DNA of 64,000 bases from Arcicella aurantiaca (GCF_003148625.1 NZ_QGGO01000005.1:1-64000); one strand, 5' to 3'. Shown: positions 26,270 through 34,582, counted from the first letter of the stretch. Numbers and translations: made by a program. The notes: a model not told the origin generated them from the letters alone.

Positions 26270-26344
26270 ATGTACAAAAACTGGAAAAAGACCGAAGATT
26301 TCCCTTCTCAGAAGGTCGCTTTCTCGTTTTTAATAATATTTTAG
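26270..26344 (+). CDS. Candidate 24-residue leader peptide upstream of carA
   Basis: An ATG-initiated ORF of 24 codons lies between a strong promoter and a strong terminator. Its second half is T-rich and encodes VAFSFLIIF; the stop TAG overlaps the first bases of the terminator stem. This is the layout of pyrimidine attenuators such as E. coli pyrL-pyrBI, where UTP-dependent pausing in a U-rich leader couples a ribosome to polymerase and blocks the terminator. That it works this way here is an inference. The peptide itself resembles nothing I know, and the ORF could be accidental on a small RNA. Confidence 0.5.
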   Translation: MYKNWKKTEDFPSQKVAFSFLIIF

Positions 26345-26373
26345 GAGGTCAAATTCATTGACCTCCTTTTTTT
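26343..26373 (+). terminator. Leader terminator (candidate attenuator) upstream of carA
   Basis: A perfect 10-bp stem AGGAGGTCAA / TTGACCTCCT with a 5-nt loop runs into seven more T. It lies about 125 bp before carA on the same strand and overlaps the stop codon of the leader ORF. Confidence 0.85.
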
Positions 26374-26497
26374 AGAGGTATGAGGTAGAAGGTAGAAGGT
26401 AGAAGGCAATAAAATAAGCAAAATCACTTGTAACTATTGTTCTAAAACCCAAAACCTAAAACCCAAAACCTATTACTTACATAAAAAGCAAGGATAA

Positions 26498-27595
26498 ATG
26501 AAAGTAACACAAAGCCAACCAGCTATTTTGTTGTTGGAAGACGGTACAGTTTTTAAAGGAAATGCCCTCGGCAAAATCGGAACACACGGCGGAGAAATTT
26601 GCTTCAATACAGGTATGACGGGTTATCAGGAAATTTATACTGACCCTTCTTATTTTGGTCAAGTTGTTGTCAATACTACTTCTCACATCGGGAATTATGG
26701 CGTTGTTGAAGATTTGGAAGCAGAATCTTCTTCTGTGAAAATTTCAGGAATGGTTTGTAATGAATTTTCTCCTATCCATTCTCGTAAAACTGCCGACGAT
26801 TCTCTTCAAAATTATTTTGAAAAAGCTGGAATCGTAGGTATTTCAGGCGTTGATACTCGTCAAATTGTACGTCATATCCGTGAAGCAGGTGTAATGAATT
26901 GCATTATTTCTTCTGAAATTTTAGACGTAGAAGAATTGAAGAAAGAATTGGCAAAAGTTCCGCCAATGGAAGGTTTAGAATTGTCTTCGCAAGTATGTAC
27001 GCAAGAAACTTATTTCTTGGGAAATCCAGATGCTGAAAAGAAAGTAGCAGTTTTAGATTTAGGAGTTAAGAAAAGCATTTTGAGCAACTTAACGGATAGA
27101 GGTTGTTATTTAAAAGTATTCCCTGCTAAGACTTCTTTTGAAGAAATGAAAGCTTGGAACCCAGATGGTTACTTTGTTTCTAATGGCCCTGGCGACCCTG
27201 CGGTAATGCCTTACGCTGTTGAAACGGTTAAACAAATTGTTGATGGAAATAACCCAACGTTTGGTATTTGTTTAGGACACCAAATTTTGGCACAAGCGTC
27301 TGGACTTTCAACCTATAAAATGAAAAACGGACACCGTGGTTTGAATCACCCAGTGAAAAATTTAGTTACTGGATTGTCTGAAATTACTTCTCAAAATCAT
27401 GGTTTTGCTGTGAAAATGGAAGAATTAAAAGCAGCTTCAAACGTAGAGTTGACACACATAAACTTAAACGACCAAACGGTTGAAGGTTTACGTAGAACTG
27501 ACAAGCCTGCATTCTCGGTACAACACCACCCAGAAGCATCTCCGGGGCCACACGATTCACGTTATTTGTTCGACAATTTCGTTGGAATGTTATAA
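26498..27595 (+). CDS. carA: Carbamoyl-phosphate synthase small (glutaminase) subunit
   Basis: CarA hydrolyses glutamine and passes ammonia to CarB. The 365-residue protein has the N-terminal CarA domain (LLLEDGTVFKGNALG, GEICFNTGMTGYQEIYTDPSYFGQ) and a class I amidotransferase domain. The catalytic Cys lies in FGICLGHQILAQASG; the His-Glu pair is in VQHHPEASPGPHDS. The ATG at 26498 is preceded by AGGAT, one of the few SD-like sequences in the window. The gene is likely controlled by the leader at 26208-26373. Between the leader terminator and the start codon lie short-word repeats (GGTAGAA three times, then AAAACCC/AAAACCT). Confidence 0.97.
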   Translation: MKVTQSQPAILLLEDGTVFKGNALGKIGTHGGEICFNTGMTGYQEIYTDPSYFGQVVVNTTSHIGNYGVVEDLEAESSSVKISGMVCNEFSPIHSRKTADDSLQNYFEKAGIVGISGVDTRQIVRHIREAGVMNCIISSEILDVEELKKELAKVPPMEGLELSSQVCTQETYFLGNPDAEKKVAVLDLGVKKSILSNLTDRGCYLKVFPAKTSFEEMKAWNPDGYFVSNGPGDPAVMPYAVETVKQIVDGNNPTFGICLGHQILAQASGLSTYKMKNGHRGLNHPVKNLVTGLSEITSQNHGFAVKMEELKAASNVELTHINLNDQTVEGLRRTDKPAFSVQHHPEASPGPHDSRYLFDNFVGML

Positions 27596-27685
27596 CAGGG
27601 GTTAGGGGCTGGGTTTTAGGATTTAGTTAAATTGCTTAGATATTTTGCTTGACAACTAAATCCTAAAAAACATCCCCTTATTTAT

Positions 27686-27860
27686 TAGACTTCCTGCGAA
27701 GGTGTTTTAAGTCGTAAAACAACATCTTTTCGGCTACAAATAGCGAAATTTTTTCAAGATTGGGCATCCCCCCATTTCTCTGCTATGCTTTCAAAATCCC
27801 CGCTATTTTCACTCGAAAATATACCATTTTTCAATCATAAAACACTTTCGCAGAAGTCTA
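27686..27860. mobile_element. MITE, complete copy 2 (175 bp), abutting the mnmD-like start codon
   Basis: The same element as 21387-21548, with slightly diverged ends (TAGACTTCCTGCGAAGGTG on the left, one base missing on the right) and an internal replacement around 27756-27778. It is flanked by the 4-bp direct repeat TTAT (27682-27685 and 27861-27864). The right-hand duplication supplies the A and T of the ATG at 27863. Confidence 0.85.
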
Positions 27861-27862
27861 TT

Positions 27863-28516
27863 ATGGAAAGATTAAGAATTACGGACGATGGTTTTACCAC
27901 GTTGTATAGCTCTGAATTTGGGCAATTTTACCATTCTGTTCGTGGTGCAATGGCTGAAACTCAATTAGTTTACATTGACTTAGGATTATTAGCTAAAGCC
28001 CAAGAAATCAAAGAGATAAATGTTTTAGAAATAGGCTTTGGTACAGGCTTAAATGCTTTGGTAAGTGTTTTAGAAGCTCAAAAACACGATTTAAAACTTC
28101 ATTATACCACACTTGAACCCTTCCCAATTTCAAATGATGATGTGCAACTTTTGAATTATCAAGATGAATTGCACACGCAAATATTAAAAAATCTTCACGA
28201 AGCAAAATGGGAAGAAGAAGTGGAAATAAACTCCAATTTCTACTTAACAAAAATCAAGACAACTTTACAGAATTTTTCATCTAATAAACTTTTTGATGTA
28301 GTTTATTATGACGCTTTTGCCCCATCGTCTCAACCAGAACTTTGGACAGAAGAAACATTTGCAAAAGTGGCTTCTGTGATGCAAAAAGGCGGTTTTTTAA
28401 CCACTTATTGTTCAAAAACGGTAGTTAGAAAGGCTATGCAGGCGGCAGGTTTTATTGTTGAGAAACACCAAGGAATGTGGGGAAAACGAGAGGTGGTTAG
28501 GGCGGTTAAGGGGTGA
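27863..28516 (+). CDS. mnmD: MnmD-like tRNA U34 methyltransferase
   Basis: A 217-residue SAM-dependent methyltransferase matching the methyltransferase half of MnmC, which finishes 5-methylaminomethyl-2-thiouridine at the wobble base of tRNA. Key blocks are RITDDGFTTLYSSEFGQFYHSVRGAMAET, the SAM site VLEIGFGTGLNAL, and YYDAFAPSSQPELWTEETF, with GMWGKREVVRA at the C-terminus. It lacks the FAD oxidase half, as is common outside enterobacteria. I start it at 27863 because the family begins here; the frame is open upstream only through the MITE. The original 5' leader appears to have been replaced by that element. Confidence 0.85.
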   Translation: MERLRITDDGFTTLYSSEFGQFYHSVRGAMAETQLVYIDLGLLAKAQEIKEINVLEIGFGTGLNALVSVLEAQKHDLKLHYTTLEPFPISNDDVQLLNYQDELHTQILKNLHEAKWEEEVEINSNFYLTKIKTTLQNFSSNKLFDVVYYDAFAPSSQPELWTEETFAKVASVMQKGGFLTTYCSKTVVRKAMQAAGFIVEKHQGMWGKREVVRAVKG

Positions 28517-28538
28517 TGGGTTAATGGAAAGTATTTTT

Positions 28539-28571
28539 AACGTTGTCAGCGTTTTGAACGCTGACAACGTT
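28539..28571. terminator. Bidirectional terminator built from a REP-like palindrome
   Basis: A perfect 15-bp stem (AACGTTGTCAGCGTT) with loop TTG lies in the convergent gap between the mnmD-like gene and the next minus-strand gene, with T/A runs on both sides. It belongs to the same family as the palindrome inside the GH106 gene. Confidence 0.7.
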
Positions 28572-28577
28572 TTAATT

Positions 28578-30002
28578 TTAAACTGGCGTAACCTCGCAAG
28601 GATAACCAAATAAACAGTTTTCTTTCACTAATTTTACAACCGTTGGTGGTACTAATTCTTCCCAACCTTCTTCTCCCGACTGAATTTGGGCTAAAACATT
28701 ATCGGTTTTTATGCTCAAAAGATTCTGATTATAATCTTTAATATCAGCAAATTTGTCGTTATCCTGTAAATACTGAAAAAGTCCTTTCAAATGCGTTGGC
28801 GGAATAAATTCTTTCGTTGTCACAATTTCTCCCTTTTCATTCATTGTTGGGTGCAAATACAATTTAATTTTGGGAGCAAAAAGTGTTGAAAAAGCTGCCA
28901 AAATCCCGCCTGAAATATTCGTATAGTGCTTTTCTTCAAAAATGTAATCCAAATTTGGCATTCCTAAAATTAAGCCCATTCTTACTTTCGTGAATCCTGC
29001 CAAATACTGAACCAAACGATAATATTCATGGAAATTTGAAATCAATACTGTTTGTCCCAACGAACACAAAATATCAACTCTATCCAAAAAGTCTTTTTCA
29101 TTGATTTGCTCATTACCAGCTTGAAGGTTTTTCAATGTTAATTCTGCCAACAAAACCACTTTATCATCGTCAACGTCGGGTTCGCTTTCAAATTGCTTCA
29201 AACCTTTTTTAATCATATCCAAAGACACATTCGTTACAGGTCTGAAACGCCCACGCACTGCCACAATATGCTTTTTGTAAAATGCTTCAGAAGGCTGCAT
29301 CACGTTTCCGTCTGGTCCAAAAAGTGCGGCATTGGTAAACCCATTTTTCACTAAATGTAATGACATCACACGGTCATCAACTTCCTTAAAATCAGGGCCA
29401 CTAAAACGAATCATGTCAATTTCAATACGGTCAGACGAAAGGTCATCCATCAGCGATTGAAGTAAAATTTCTGGTTGTTCGTGATAATAAAAACAGCCAA
29501 ACATCAAATTCACACCGATAATACCAAGAGCTTGTTGTTGAAGGACATTATCATTATCCTTCATTCTAACGTGAATAACCACATCATTTGGCTGACCATT
29601 GGGTTCAAGTTGAAAACGTAAACCAATCCAACCGTGCGGGTCATTTGTTTTCTGATAATTTAGAGCAGAAACGGTATCCGCAAAAGCAAAAAATGTCCGC
29701 TCTGATGCCATTTCGGTCAAGCGAACATTAAGTAATTTGTACTCACGATTGAGCATTTTCATCAAACGTGCCTCTACCACATATCTTCCAGATGCCTCTT
29801 CTCCATAAATAGCATCCGAAAATGCCATGTCATAGGCTGAAATAGTTTTAGCGATAGTTCCAGACGCTCCTCCCGACTTAAAAAAGTTAGCAGCTACATC
29901 TTGTCCTGCCCCAATTTCGGCAAATGAACCGTAAATACGACGGTCAAGATTTATGCGTAAAGCCTTTTGTTTTGTTCCAATGTTTCTATCGTAAGTTAGC
30001 AT
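28578..30002 (-). CDS. Conserved Bacteroidota protein of unknown function
   Basis: The protein of about 474 residues from this start has the look of a conserved cytosolic family, opening MLTYDRNIGTKQKALRINLD followed by IYGSFAEIGAGQDVAANFFKSGGASGTIAKTISAYD. I recall similar Bacteroidota proteins being labelled nicotinate-nucleotide adenylyltransferase, but I see no (H/T)xGH motif or other support for that, so I leave the function open. The frame continues upstream to an ATG at 30113, adding 37 residues with a hydrophobic start (MLFSVMVLTCVSAGFIGYL); I prefer the internal ATG because the conserved part begins there. Confidence 0.6.
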   Translation of the reverse strand: MLTYDRNIGTKQKALRINLDRRIYGSFAEIGAGQDVAANFFKSGGASGTIAKTISAYDMAFSDAIYGEEASGRYVVEARLMKMLNREYKLLNVRLTEMASERTFFAFADTVSALNYQKTNDPHGWIGLRFQLEPNGQPNDVVIHVRMKDNDNVLQQQALGIIGVNLMFGCFYYHEQPEILLQSLMDDLSSDRIEIDMIRFSGPDFKEVDDRVMSLHLVKNGFTNAALFGPDGNVMQPSEAFYKKHIVAVRGRFRPVTNVSLDMIKKGLKQFESEPDVDDDKVVLLAELTLKNLQAGNEQINEKDFLDRVDILCSLGQTVLISNFHEYYRLVQYLAGFTKVRMGLILGMPNLDYIFEEKHYTNISGGILAAFSTLFAPKIKLYLHPTMNEKGEIVTTKEFIPPTHLKGLFQYLQDNDKFADIKDYNQNLLSIKTDNVLAQIQSGEEGWEELVPPTVVKLVKENCLFGYPCEVTPV

Positions 30003-30160
30003 GGTTTTGTCAATAAATTTATTTAAAAAGTCAAAATTGGGAAGTGTTTTGTACCTTAAATAGCCTATAAAGCCAGCACTTACACAAGTTAATACCATAA
30101 CGCTAAAAAGCATGATTCAGCACTGAAAAATACATTTATTTCACAAAATAAATCAATAAA

Positions 30161-31003
30161 TTATTTATAAAATAAAGTTAACCCCGCAATTGGACTTTCC
30201 ATAATTACCCCAATGGTACAGCCTTTTTCAACCGCAACTCTTCTTAGAATATCCGAATAATAAAACGCTACCGAACCCGTAAAATGGATTTTATATTTCG
30301 AAAAATCGGGATATTTTAATAGATATTTTTCAAAAAACAAGCCAAAAGCATTACTCACCAATTGGTACACAAAAGGATGTTGACGATTATCAAATAAAAA
30401 CTTAGAAAACGAAGCAAAATACCGATTAGGAAATGGTTTCTGATAAGCATTTTCTATAATTTCAAGACGTTCTTTTACTCCAAAACGCTTATCAAATTTA
30501 GCTCGTAAATCTTCGGGCAATTCTTCATGCAAATAACTCAAAATAAGCTGTTTACCCAAATATCCTCCAGAACCTTCATCGCCCAACCAAAAGCCAAGTG
30601 GTGGCACTTGAAAGGTAATTTTATCACCATCATAAAAACAAGAATTTGAACCCGTACCCAAAATACACGCAATACCTGCCTCACGTCCACACAAAGCACG
30701 GGCAGCAGCAAGCATATCCGAATGAGCTTCAATCGTTTTGACATCATTAAAGACCATTCCAATTGCCTGACGAATCACCTCCGCTTTTTCATCGTTAGTA
30801 ATACCCGTTCCGTAATAAAATACTTCGTCAATATTTGTATTGGGTAAATTTGGTAAAAGATTTGCACGTAATTCTTCGGCAATATTCTCCGCCGTTTGGT
30901 AATAAGGATTAAACCCAACCGTTTTATATTGAGAAATTTGTCCGTCGGCAGTAATTGTACGCCAATCGGTTTTAGTTGAGCCACTTTCGGCGATTAGTTT
31001 CAT
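30161..31003 (-). CDS. BadF/BcrA-type sugar kinase, probable N-acetylglucosamine kinase
   Basis: A 280-residue ASKHA-fold protein. The phosphate 1 loop is LIAESGSTKTDWRTI at the N-terminus, and the central GIACILGTGSNSCFYDG and LGFWLGDEGSGGYLGKQLI match the N-acetylglucosamine kinase group of the BadF/BadG/BcrA/BcrD family. The adenosine motif is probably KIHFTGSVAFYYSDILRRV. It would phosphorylate an amino sugar recovered from cell wall or chitin-like material. The gene stands alone; its start MKLIAES is well placed and no signal peptide is seen. Confidence 0.82.
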   Translation of the reverse strand: MKLIAESGSTKTDWRTITADGQISQYKTVGFNPYYQTAENIAEELRANLLPNLPNTNIDEVFYYGTGITNDEKAEVIRQAIGMVFNDVKTIEAHSDMLAAARALCGREAGIACILGTGSNSCFYDGDKITFQVPPLGFWLGDEGSGGYLGKQLILSYLHEELPEDLRAKFDKRFGVKERLEIIENAYQKPFPNRYFASFSKFLFDNRQHPFVYQLVSNAFGLFFEKYLLKYPDFSKYKIHFTGSVAFYYSDILRRVAVEKGCTIGVIMESPIAGLTLFYK

Positions 31004-31107
31004 GGTTTTATCTTAGAAATTCTTATAAAGTAATGCAACCTTTTCACAGGTTAAAGTAGTCTTTATCAATAGGAAATAAACTTTTACGAAAATTGGAAGT
31101 CTAAAGG

Positions 31108-31392
31108 TTAAAGTAATTTCCCAACGATTTCAAACTTGGCAAAAACAGTTTCTGAATGAGGTGCATCGGCAAGTTCTTCGGTGAGGTCTTGCCCAGCCCA
31201 ATGTTCATAATGTTTGCCATTTTTCCAAAGGCGAGACTTTGTAACATCATAAATTTGTCCTTGGAAGGCAACCCAAATTTCGTCTCGGTCTTGCCCATTT
31301 CTTAAAGCTAATTGTGATTTCGTATATTCTTTCAATTTATTACCATTTAAACATAAAATACTAAAAATCAACACTTTAAATACATTATCCAT
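31108..31392 (-). CDS. Small cytochrome b5-like haem-binding protein
   Basis: A 94-residue protein whose residues ~20-94 match a cytochrome b5-like fold: LKEYTKSQLALRNGQDRDE, then WVAFQGQIYDVTKSRLWKNGKHYEHWAGQDLTEEL, then APHSETVFAKFEIVGKLL. The two haem-ligand His residues are probably the ones in KHYEHWAG and APHSE. The first ~19 residues (MDNVFKVLIFSILCLNGNK) look like a short hydrophobic lead or possibly non-coding sequence, since relatives begin near LKEYT. Partner and role are unknown. Confidence 0.75.
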   Translation of the reverse strand: MDNVFKVLIFSILCLNGNKLKEYTKSQLALRNGQDRDEIWVAFQGQIYDVTKSRLWKNGKHYEHWAGQDLTEELADAPHSETVFAKFEIVGKLL

Positions 31393-31417
31393 ACTTTTAA
31401 AGCGTCATTTTTTTTAT

Positions 31418-31425
31418 TAGATTTG
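31418..31425 (+). promoter_or_regulatory. Candidate -7 element for the lipoprotein gene
   Basis: TAGATTTG fits TAnnTTTG and lies 58 bp before the lipoprotein ATG. Confidence 0.45.
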
Positions 31426-31482
31426 CTCGTTTCAAATTAATTTATCATTTTTAACCTTCAAAATTAAAATCTTACAATCATT

Positions 31483-31965
31483 ATGAGAAAAATATTTCTT
31501 TACTTACCTATACTATTTGCCTTTATATTGGTTTTAAGCTGTGGTAAAACTTCTACTACTGAACCTACCGCTGCTGAAAATTTAGCTAATAAAACTTGGA
31601 CGGTTAGCATTGCTAAACAAAACGGAACTCAAGTCTATCAAAAAGGAGGTACTTCTAATATTGAAGGAGGTTACAGTAATTATAAACTTACCTTAGGGAC
31701 TATCGCTAATGGTTCGGGTACTGCCAGCTTAACAGCAAGAGATGGTTCAACTTTCTCTGGTACTTGGGCATTATCAGGTAGTGACAAAGTTTTAACACTA
31801 TCAGGTTTAAAAAATACCGCTGGAGCTCCACCAACAGGAACCTCTGGAACAATCGTATATAATATTACTTCAACAGTAACTGCAACTGCTGTAACATTAG
31901 AGTCAGCACAACCAGACCTCAAAGCAGGTAATACAACCGTGAATTTACAATTAGTGAATCCGTAA
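31483..31965 (+). CDS. Small lipoprotein of unknown function
   Basis: 160 residues with a lipoprotein signal peptide ending LVLSC (Cys at residue 20). The mature part is rich in Thr, Ser and Gly and looks like a small beta-barrel or lipocalin-like fold: NLANKTWTVSIAKQNGTQVYQKG, then FSGTWALSGSDKVLTLSGLKN. These features recall the DUF5004/lipocalin-like lipoproteins of Bacteroidota, but the family is not certain. It has its own candidate promoter and a terminator. Confidence 0.75.
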   Translation: MRKIFLYLPILFAFILVLSCGKTSTTEPTAAENLANKTWTVSIAKQNGTQVYQKGGTSNIEGGYSNYKLTLGTIANGSGTASLTARDGSTFSGTWALSGSDKVLTLSGLKNTAGAPPTGTSGTIVYNITSTVTATAVTLESAQPDLKAGNTTVNLQLVNP

Positions 31966-31983
31966 ACCAAATATAAATAATTT

Positions 31984-32020
31984 CGAAAGCCGTTCTGAAA
32001 AGGACGGCTTTTTTCGTTTT
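31984..32020 (+). terminator. Terminator of the lipoprotein gene
   Basis: AAGCCGTTC pairs with GGACGGCTT (one G-T pair) over a short loop and is followed by TTTTTCGTTTTT. Confidence 0.85.
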
Positions 32021-32021
32021 T

Positions 32022-32119
32022 AGGGGTTAGGAGTTGGAATTTAGGGATTGGAACTTTAGACATTCTAATAATTAAAAGCCTGAATCTAACACCCAACATC
32101 TAACACCTAACACCTAAAC
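32022..32119. repeat. Short-word inverted repeat upstream of thiL
   Basis: The left arm has TTTTAGGGGTTAGGAGTTGG-type words; the right arm has CTAACACCTAACACCTAAACT-type words of opposite sense. They can pair imperfectly across about 40 nt. Confidence 0.6.
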
Positions 32120-32123
32120 TTAT

Positions 32124-32131
32124 TATCTTTG
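32124..32131 (+). promoter_or_regulatory. Candidate thiL -7 element very close to the start codon
   Basis: TATCTTTG matches TAnnTTTG and ends only 4 bp before the ATG, which would give a nearly leaderless mRNA. No clear -33 box is seen. Confidence 0.4.
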
Positions 32132-32135
32132 TAGC

Positions 32136-33164
32136 ATGGAACAAAGAACAGAACTAAGCACTCTTGGCGAATTCGGATTAATAAAGTTAATCAACGAGAA
32201 ATTTCCCATAAATAATCCAGAAACGCTTAAAGGCATTGGCGATGATGCTGCCGTAATTGATTCGGCGGGAAAAGAATTAGTCGTTTCAACTGATTTATTG
32301 ATTGAAGGAATCCATTTTGATTTATCCTACTGCCCTATCAAACTTTTAGGATACAAATCTGTGGCAGTTAATGTTTCTGACATTGCGGCAATGAATGCCA
32401 TTCCAAAACAAATTACGGTTAGTTTAGGTTTGAGTAATCGGATTTCAGTAGAGGCAGTTGAGGAATTATATGAAGGGATAAAAGCCGCTTGCGATGAATA
32501 TAAAGTGGATTTAGTAGGTGGAGATACCTCCGCTTCTCGCTCTGGATTGGTCATTTCAATAACGGCTTTGGGATTTGCAGAAAAGGAAAAAATCGTTTAC
32601 AGAAATACGGCAAAAGTAAATGATATTGTTTGTGTTTCGGGAGATTTCGGAGCGGCTTTAATGGGTTTACAAACACTTGAACGGGAGAAACAGGTATTCT
32701 TGGCGAATCCTGATATGCAACCACAAATTGATAAAGATAGAGATTATGTGATTGAGCGTCAGTTGAAACCGCAAGCTCGCATGGACGTTGTGTATGAATT
32801 ACGTGATTTGGGCGTTGTACCAACTTCGATGATTGATGTTTCAGACGGATTGGCGGCTGAACTTTTGCATATTTGTAAAAACTCGGGCGTTGGAGCAGTC
32901 ATTTTTGAAGACAAAATTCCGATTGAAGACCAAACCTATTTAACGGCTACTGAGCTAAATTTCAGTCCAATGACGGCAGCTTTAAATGGCGGAGAAGACT
33001 ATGAATTACTCTTCACGGTGAAACAAGAAGATTACGAAAAAATCAAGAATATGAATGATGTTAGCATCATTGGCTATATTACAAATGATGTTACTGACGC
33101 AAAAATGATGATGAAATCAGGGAATTTAGTGAATATTACTGCCCCGGGTTATGAACATTTTTAG
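32136..33164 (+). CDS. thiL: Thiamine-monophosphate kinase
   Basis: ThiL phosphorylates thiamine monophosphate to the active cofactor thiamine diphosphate. The 342-residue protein has the expected order: GEFGLIKLIN, GIGDDAAVID (metal/ATP site), VVSTDLLIEGIHFDLSY, the dimer block LLGYKSVAVNVSDIAAMNAIP, DLVGGDTSAS, and SMIDVSDGLAAELLHIC with LNGGEDYELLFTV at the C-terminal domain. No other thiamine gene is nearby. Length and motifs are standard for the family. Confidence 0.95.
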   Translation: MEQRTELSTLGEFGLIKLINEKFPINNPETLKGIGDDAAVIDSAGKELVVSTDLLIEGIHFDLSYCPIKLLGYKSVAVNVSDIAAMNAIPKQITVSLGLSNRISVEAVEELYEGIKAACDEYKVDLVGGDTSASRSGLVISITALGFAEKEKIVYRNTAKVNDIVCVSGDFGAALMGLQTLEREKQVFLANPDMQPQIDKDRDYVIERQLKPQARMDVVYELRDLGVVPTSMIDVSDGLAAELLHICKNSGVGAVIFEDKIPIEDQTYLTATELNFSPMTAALNGGEDYELLFTVKQEDYEKIKNMNDVSIIGYITNDVTDAKMMMKSGNLVNITAPGYEHF

Positions 33165-33210
33165 TTAGAGTTTATGAGTTTAAAAGTTTATGAGTGATGA
33201 GATACGTTTT

Positions 33211-33400
33211 CTCATAAACCTTTAACTCATAAACCTTTAACTCATAAACTCTTTACTCATAAACTCTTAACTCATAAACTCTTAACTCATAAACTCTTAA
33301 CTCATAAACTCTTAACTCATAAACTCTTAACTCATAAACCTTTAACTCATAAACTCTTAACTCATAAACTCTTAACTCATAAACTCTTAACTCATAAACT
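33211..33400. repeat. Tandem array of a 15-bp unit (CTCATAAACTCTTAA), about 12.7 copies
   Basis: Thirteen starts of CTCATAAAC occur at exact 15-bp spacing from 33211 to 33391, with a few variant units (ACCTTTAA, CTCTTTA). Just upstream (33167-33196) are words of the opposite strand, GAGTTTATGAG and AAGTTTATGAG, so the array can fold back. It fills the convergent gap between thiL and the acyltransferase gene. Units are contiguous with no spacers. Confidence 0.9.
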
Positions 33401-33406
33401 CCATAT

Positions 33407-34444
33407 CTACCCCGTAATCCAATGTCCTTTCGGCAATCTTCTAATAATTCCAATCACGACAATACAAATAACTGCCGTAAGAATAAAATGAAGTAACATT
33501 CCCGGAATTGGATTTTTATACATCGCAAAATTTATCTTAAAATCTCTCGAAAGAATTTTCATCACCAACCAGTGAAATAAGAAAACTCCGTAGCTACTCG
33601 CATCAATTTCTCCAATAGCTTTTTCGGCAAATGGTTTATTAAATATTTGTTGAAAAAATAAGACAATTCCAAAACTCATCATTACTACCAAAGGACTATG
33701 ATAGCCCAATAAATCTATGTATTTGCCTGCTTGTTTCGAGAAAAATTCAACGGTAAACATCGTAGAAATCCAACCAATCAGAAATAAAGCAATAGCTAAT
33801 AACAACGTTTGAGCAGAAGGCAAAATTGGGTATTTTTTCAAGTAAGCTCCCAAAACAAAATATCCTGCAAAACCTGTAAAATATCGAAAATCAAAATAAG
33901 GTTTTATGTTCATCGTTTTTTCCAAAACTAAAAAACAAGAATTGGCAACAAACCACATTCCTAAGAAAAATAAAACCTCATTTTTGGGAGCAGCCACAAA
34001 CCAACGGCTCAAAATTGGTGTAAACAAATACAAACCCAAAAGCATATACACAAACCATAATTGCCCAGAGCCACTGGCATTATTCGTCAAAATTCTCACA
34101 AGCCAATCGGCTGATAACCAATTTACTTGTTCCGCTTTTATGCCTTTAAAAGTACCGTGAATCATGTAAATGAAAAGCCAAACCAAGAAAGGAACGAAAA
34201 TTCTACTAAAACGTTTTGAAAGAAATGCACCCAAATCATCATAACGGTCTAAAAGCAAATACCCCGACAACATCACAAAAACAGGCACAGCAAAACGCCC
34301 AAACGTATTGATAATATTGCAAATCCACCAAGTATCTACGGGCATTTTCCCAAAGTGATAAACGCCATTACTCGCCGTATGAAGCAAAATAACGATTAAG
34401 GTTGCAAATACTCTGAGATTGCTTATCCAATATATTTTGGGCAT
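33407..34444 (-). CDS. Membrane acyltransferase family 3 protein
   Basis: 345 residues with about ten membrane helices. The family opening YWISNLRVFATLIVILLHTAS carries the conserved His of acyltransferase 3 proteins, and FAVPVFVMLSGYLLLDR and LSKRFSRIFVPFLVWLFIY follow in the usual order. The family transfers acyl groups (often acetyl) to cell-surface polysaccharides or lipids; the acceptor is unknown. I took the ATG at 34442-34444; a TTG-initiated extension to 34516 reads through sequence unlike a membrane protein start. The 3' end abuts the 15-bp tandem array. Confidence 0.85.
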   Translation of the reverse strand: MPKIYWISNLRVFATLIVILLHTASNGVYHFGKMPVDTWWICNIINTFGRFAVPVFVMLSGYLLLDRYDDLGAFLSKRFSRIFVPFLVWLFIYMIHGTFKGIKAEQVNWLSADWLVRILTNNASGSGQLWFVYMLLGLYLFTPILSRWFVAAPKNEVLFFLGMWFVANSCFLVLEKTMNIKPYFDFRYFTGFAGYFVLGAYLKKYPILPSAQTLLLAIALFLIGWISTMFTVEFFSKQAGKYIDLLGYHSPLVVMMSFGIVLFFQQIFNKPFAEKAIGEIDASSYGVFLFHWLVMKILSRDFKINFAMYKNPIPGMLLHFILTAVICIVVIGIIRRLPKGHWITG

Positions 34445-34582
34445 TTCATTAGTGGTTTTGTTTGTTAAATTAGGCAAATTTTGCCATTGAGGAGGTTTCT
34501 GACAGTTTACAGGCAAAGATTTTTCCTTTTTTTTTCATCACTCATACAGATTGCTTCGTGCCTCGCAATGACAAAATTCAAG

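Noticed and set aside
27785-27862. N-terminal extension of the MnmD-like protein by 26 residues
   Set aside because: The extension is encoded by the MITE; the family N-terminus begins at the ATG at 27863.
30003-30113. 37-residue N-terminal extension of the conserved minus-strand protein
   Set aside because: The conserved part starts at MLTYDRN; the extension is hydrophobic and of uncertain coding value, though it cannot be fully excluded.
33211-33400. Possible CRISPR array
   Set aside because: The 15-bp units are contiguous with no unique spacers, and no cas gene is in the window.
33253-33453. Minus-strand ORF encoding repeated VYELR units
   Set aside because: It is the translation of the 15-bp tandem array in one frame and overlaps the acyltransferase 3' end; no start signal, no domain.
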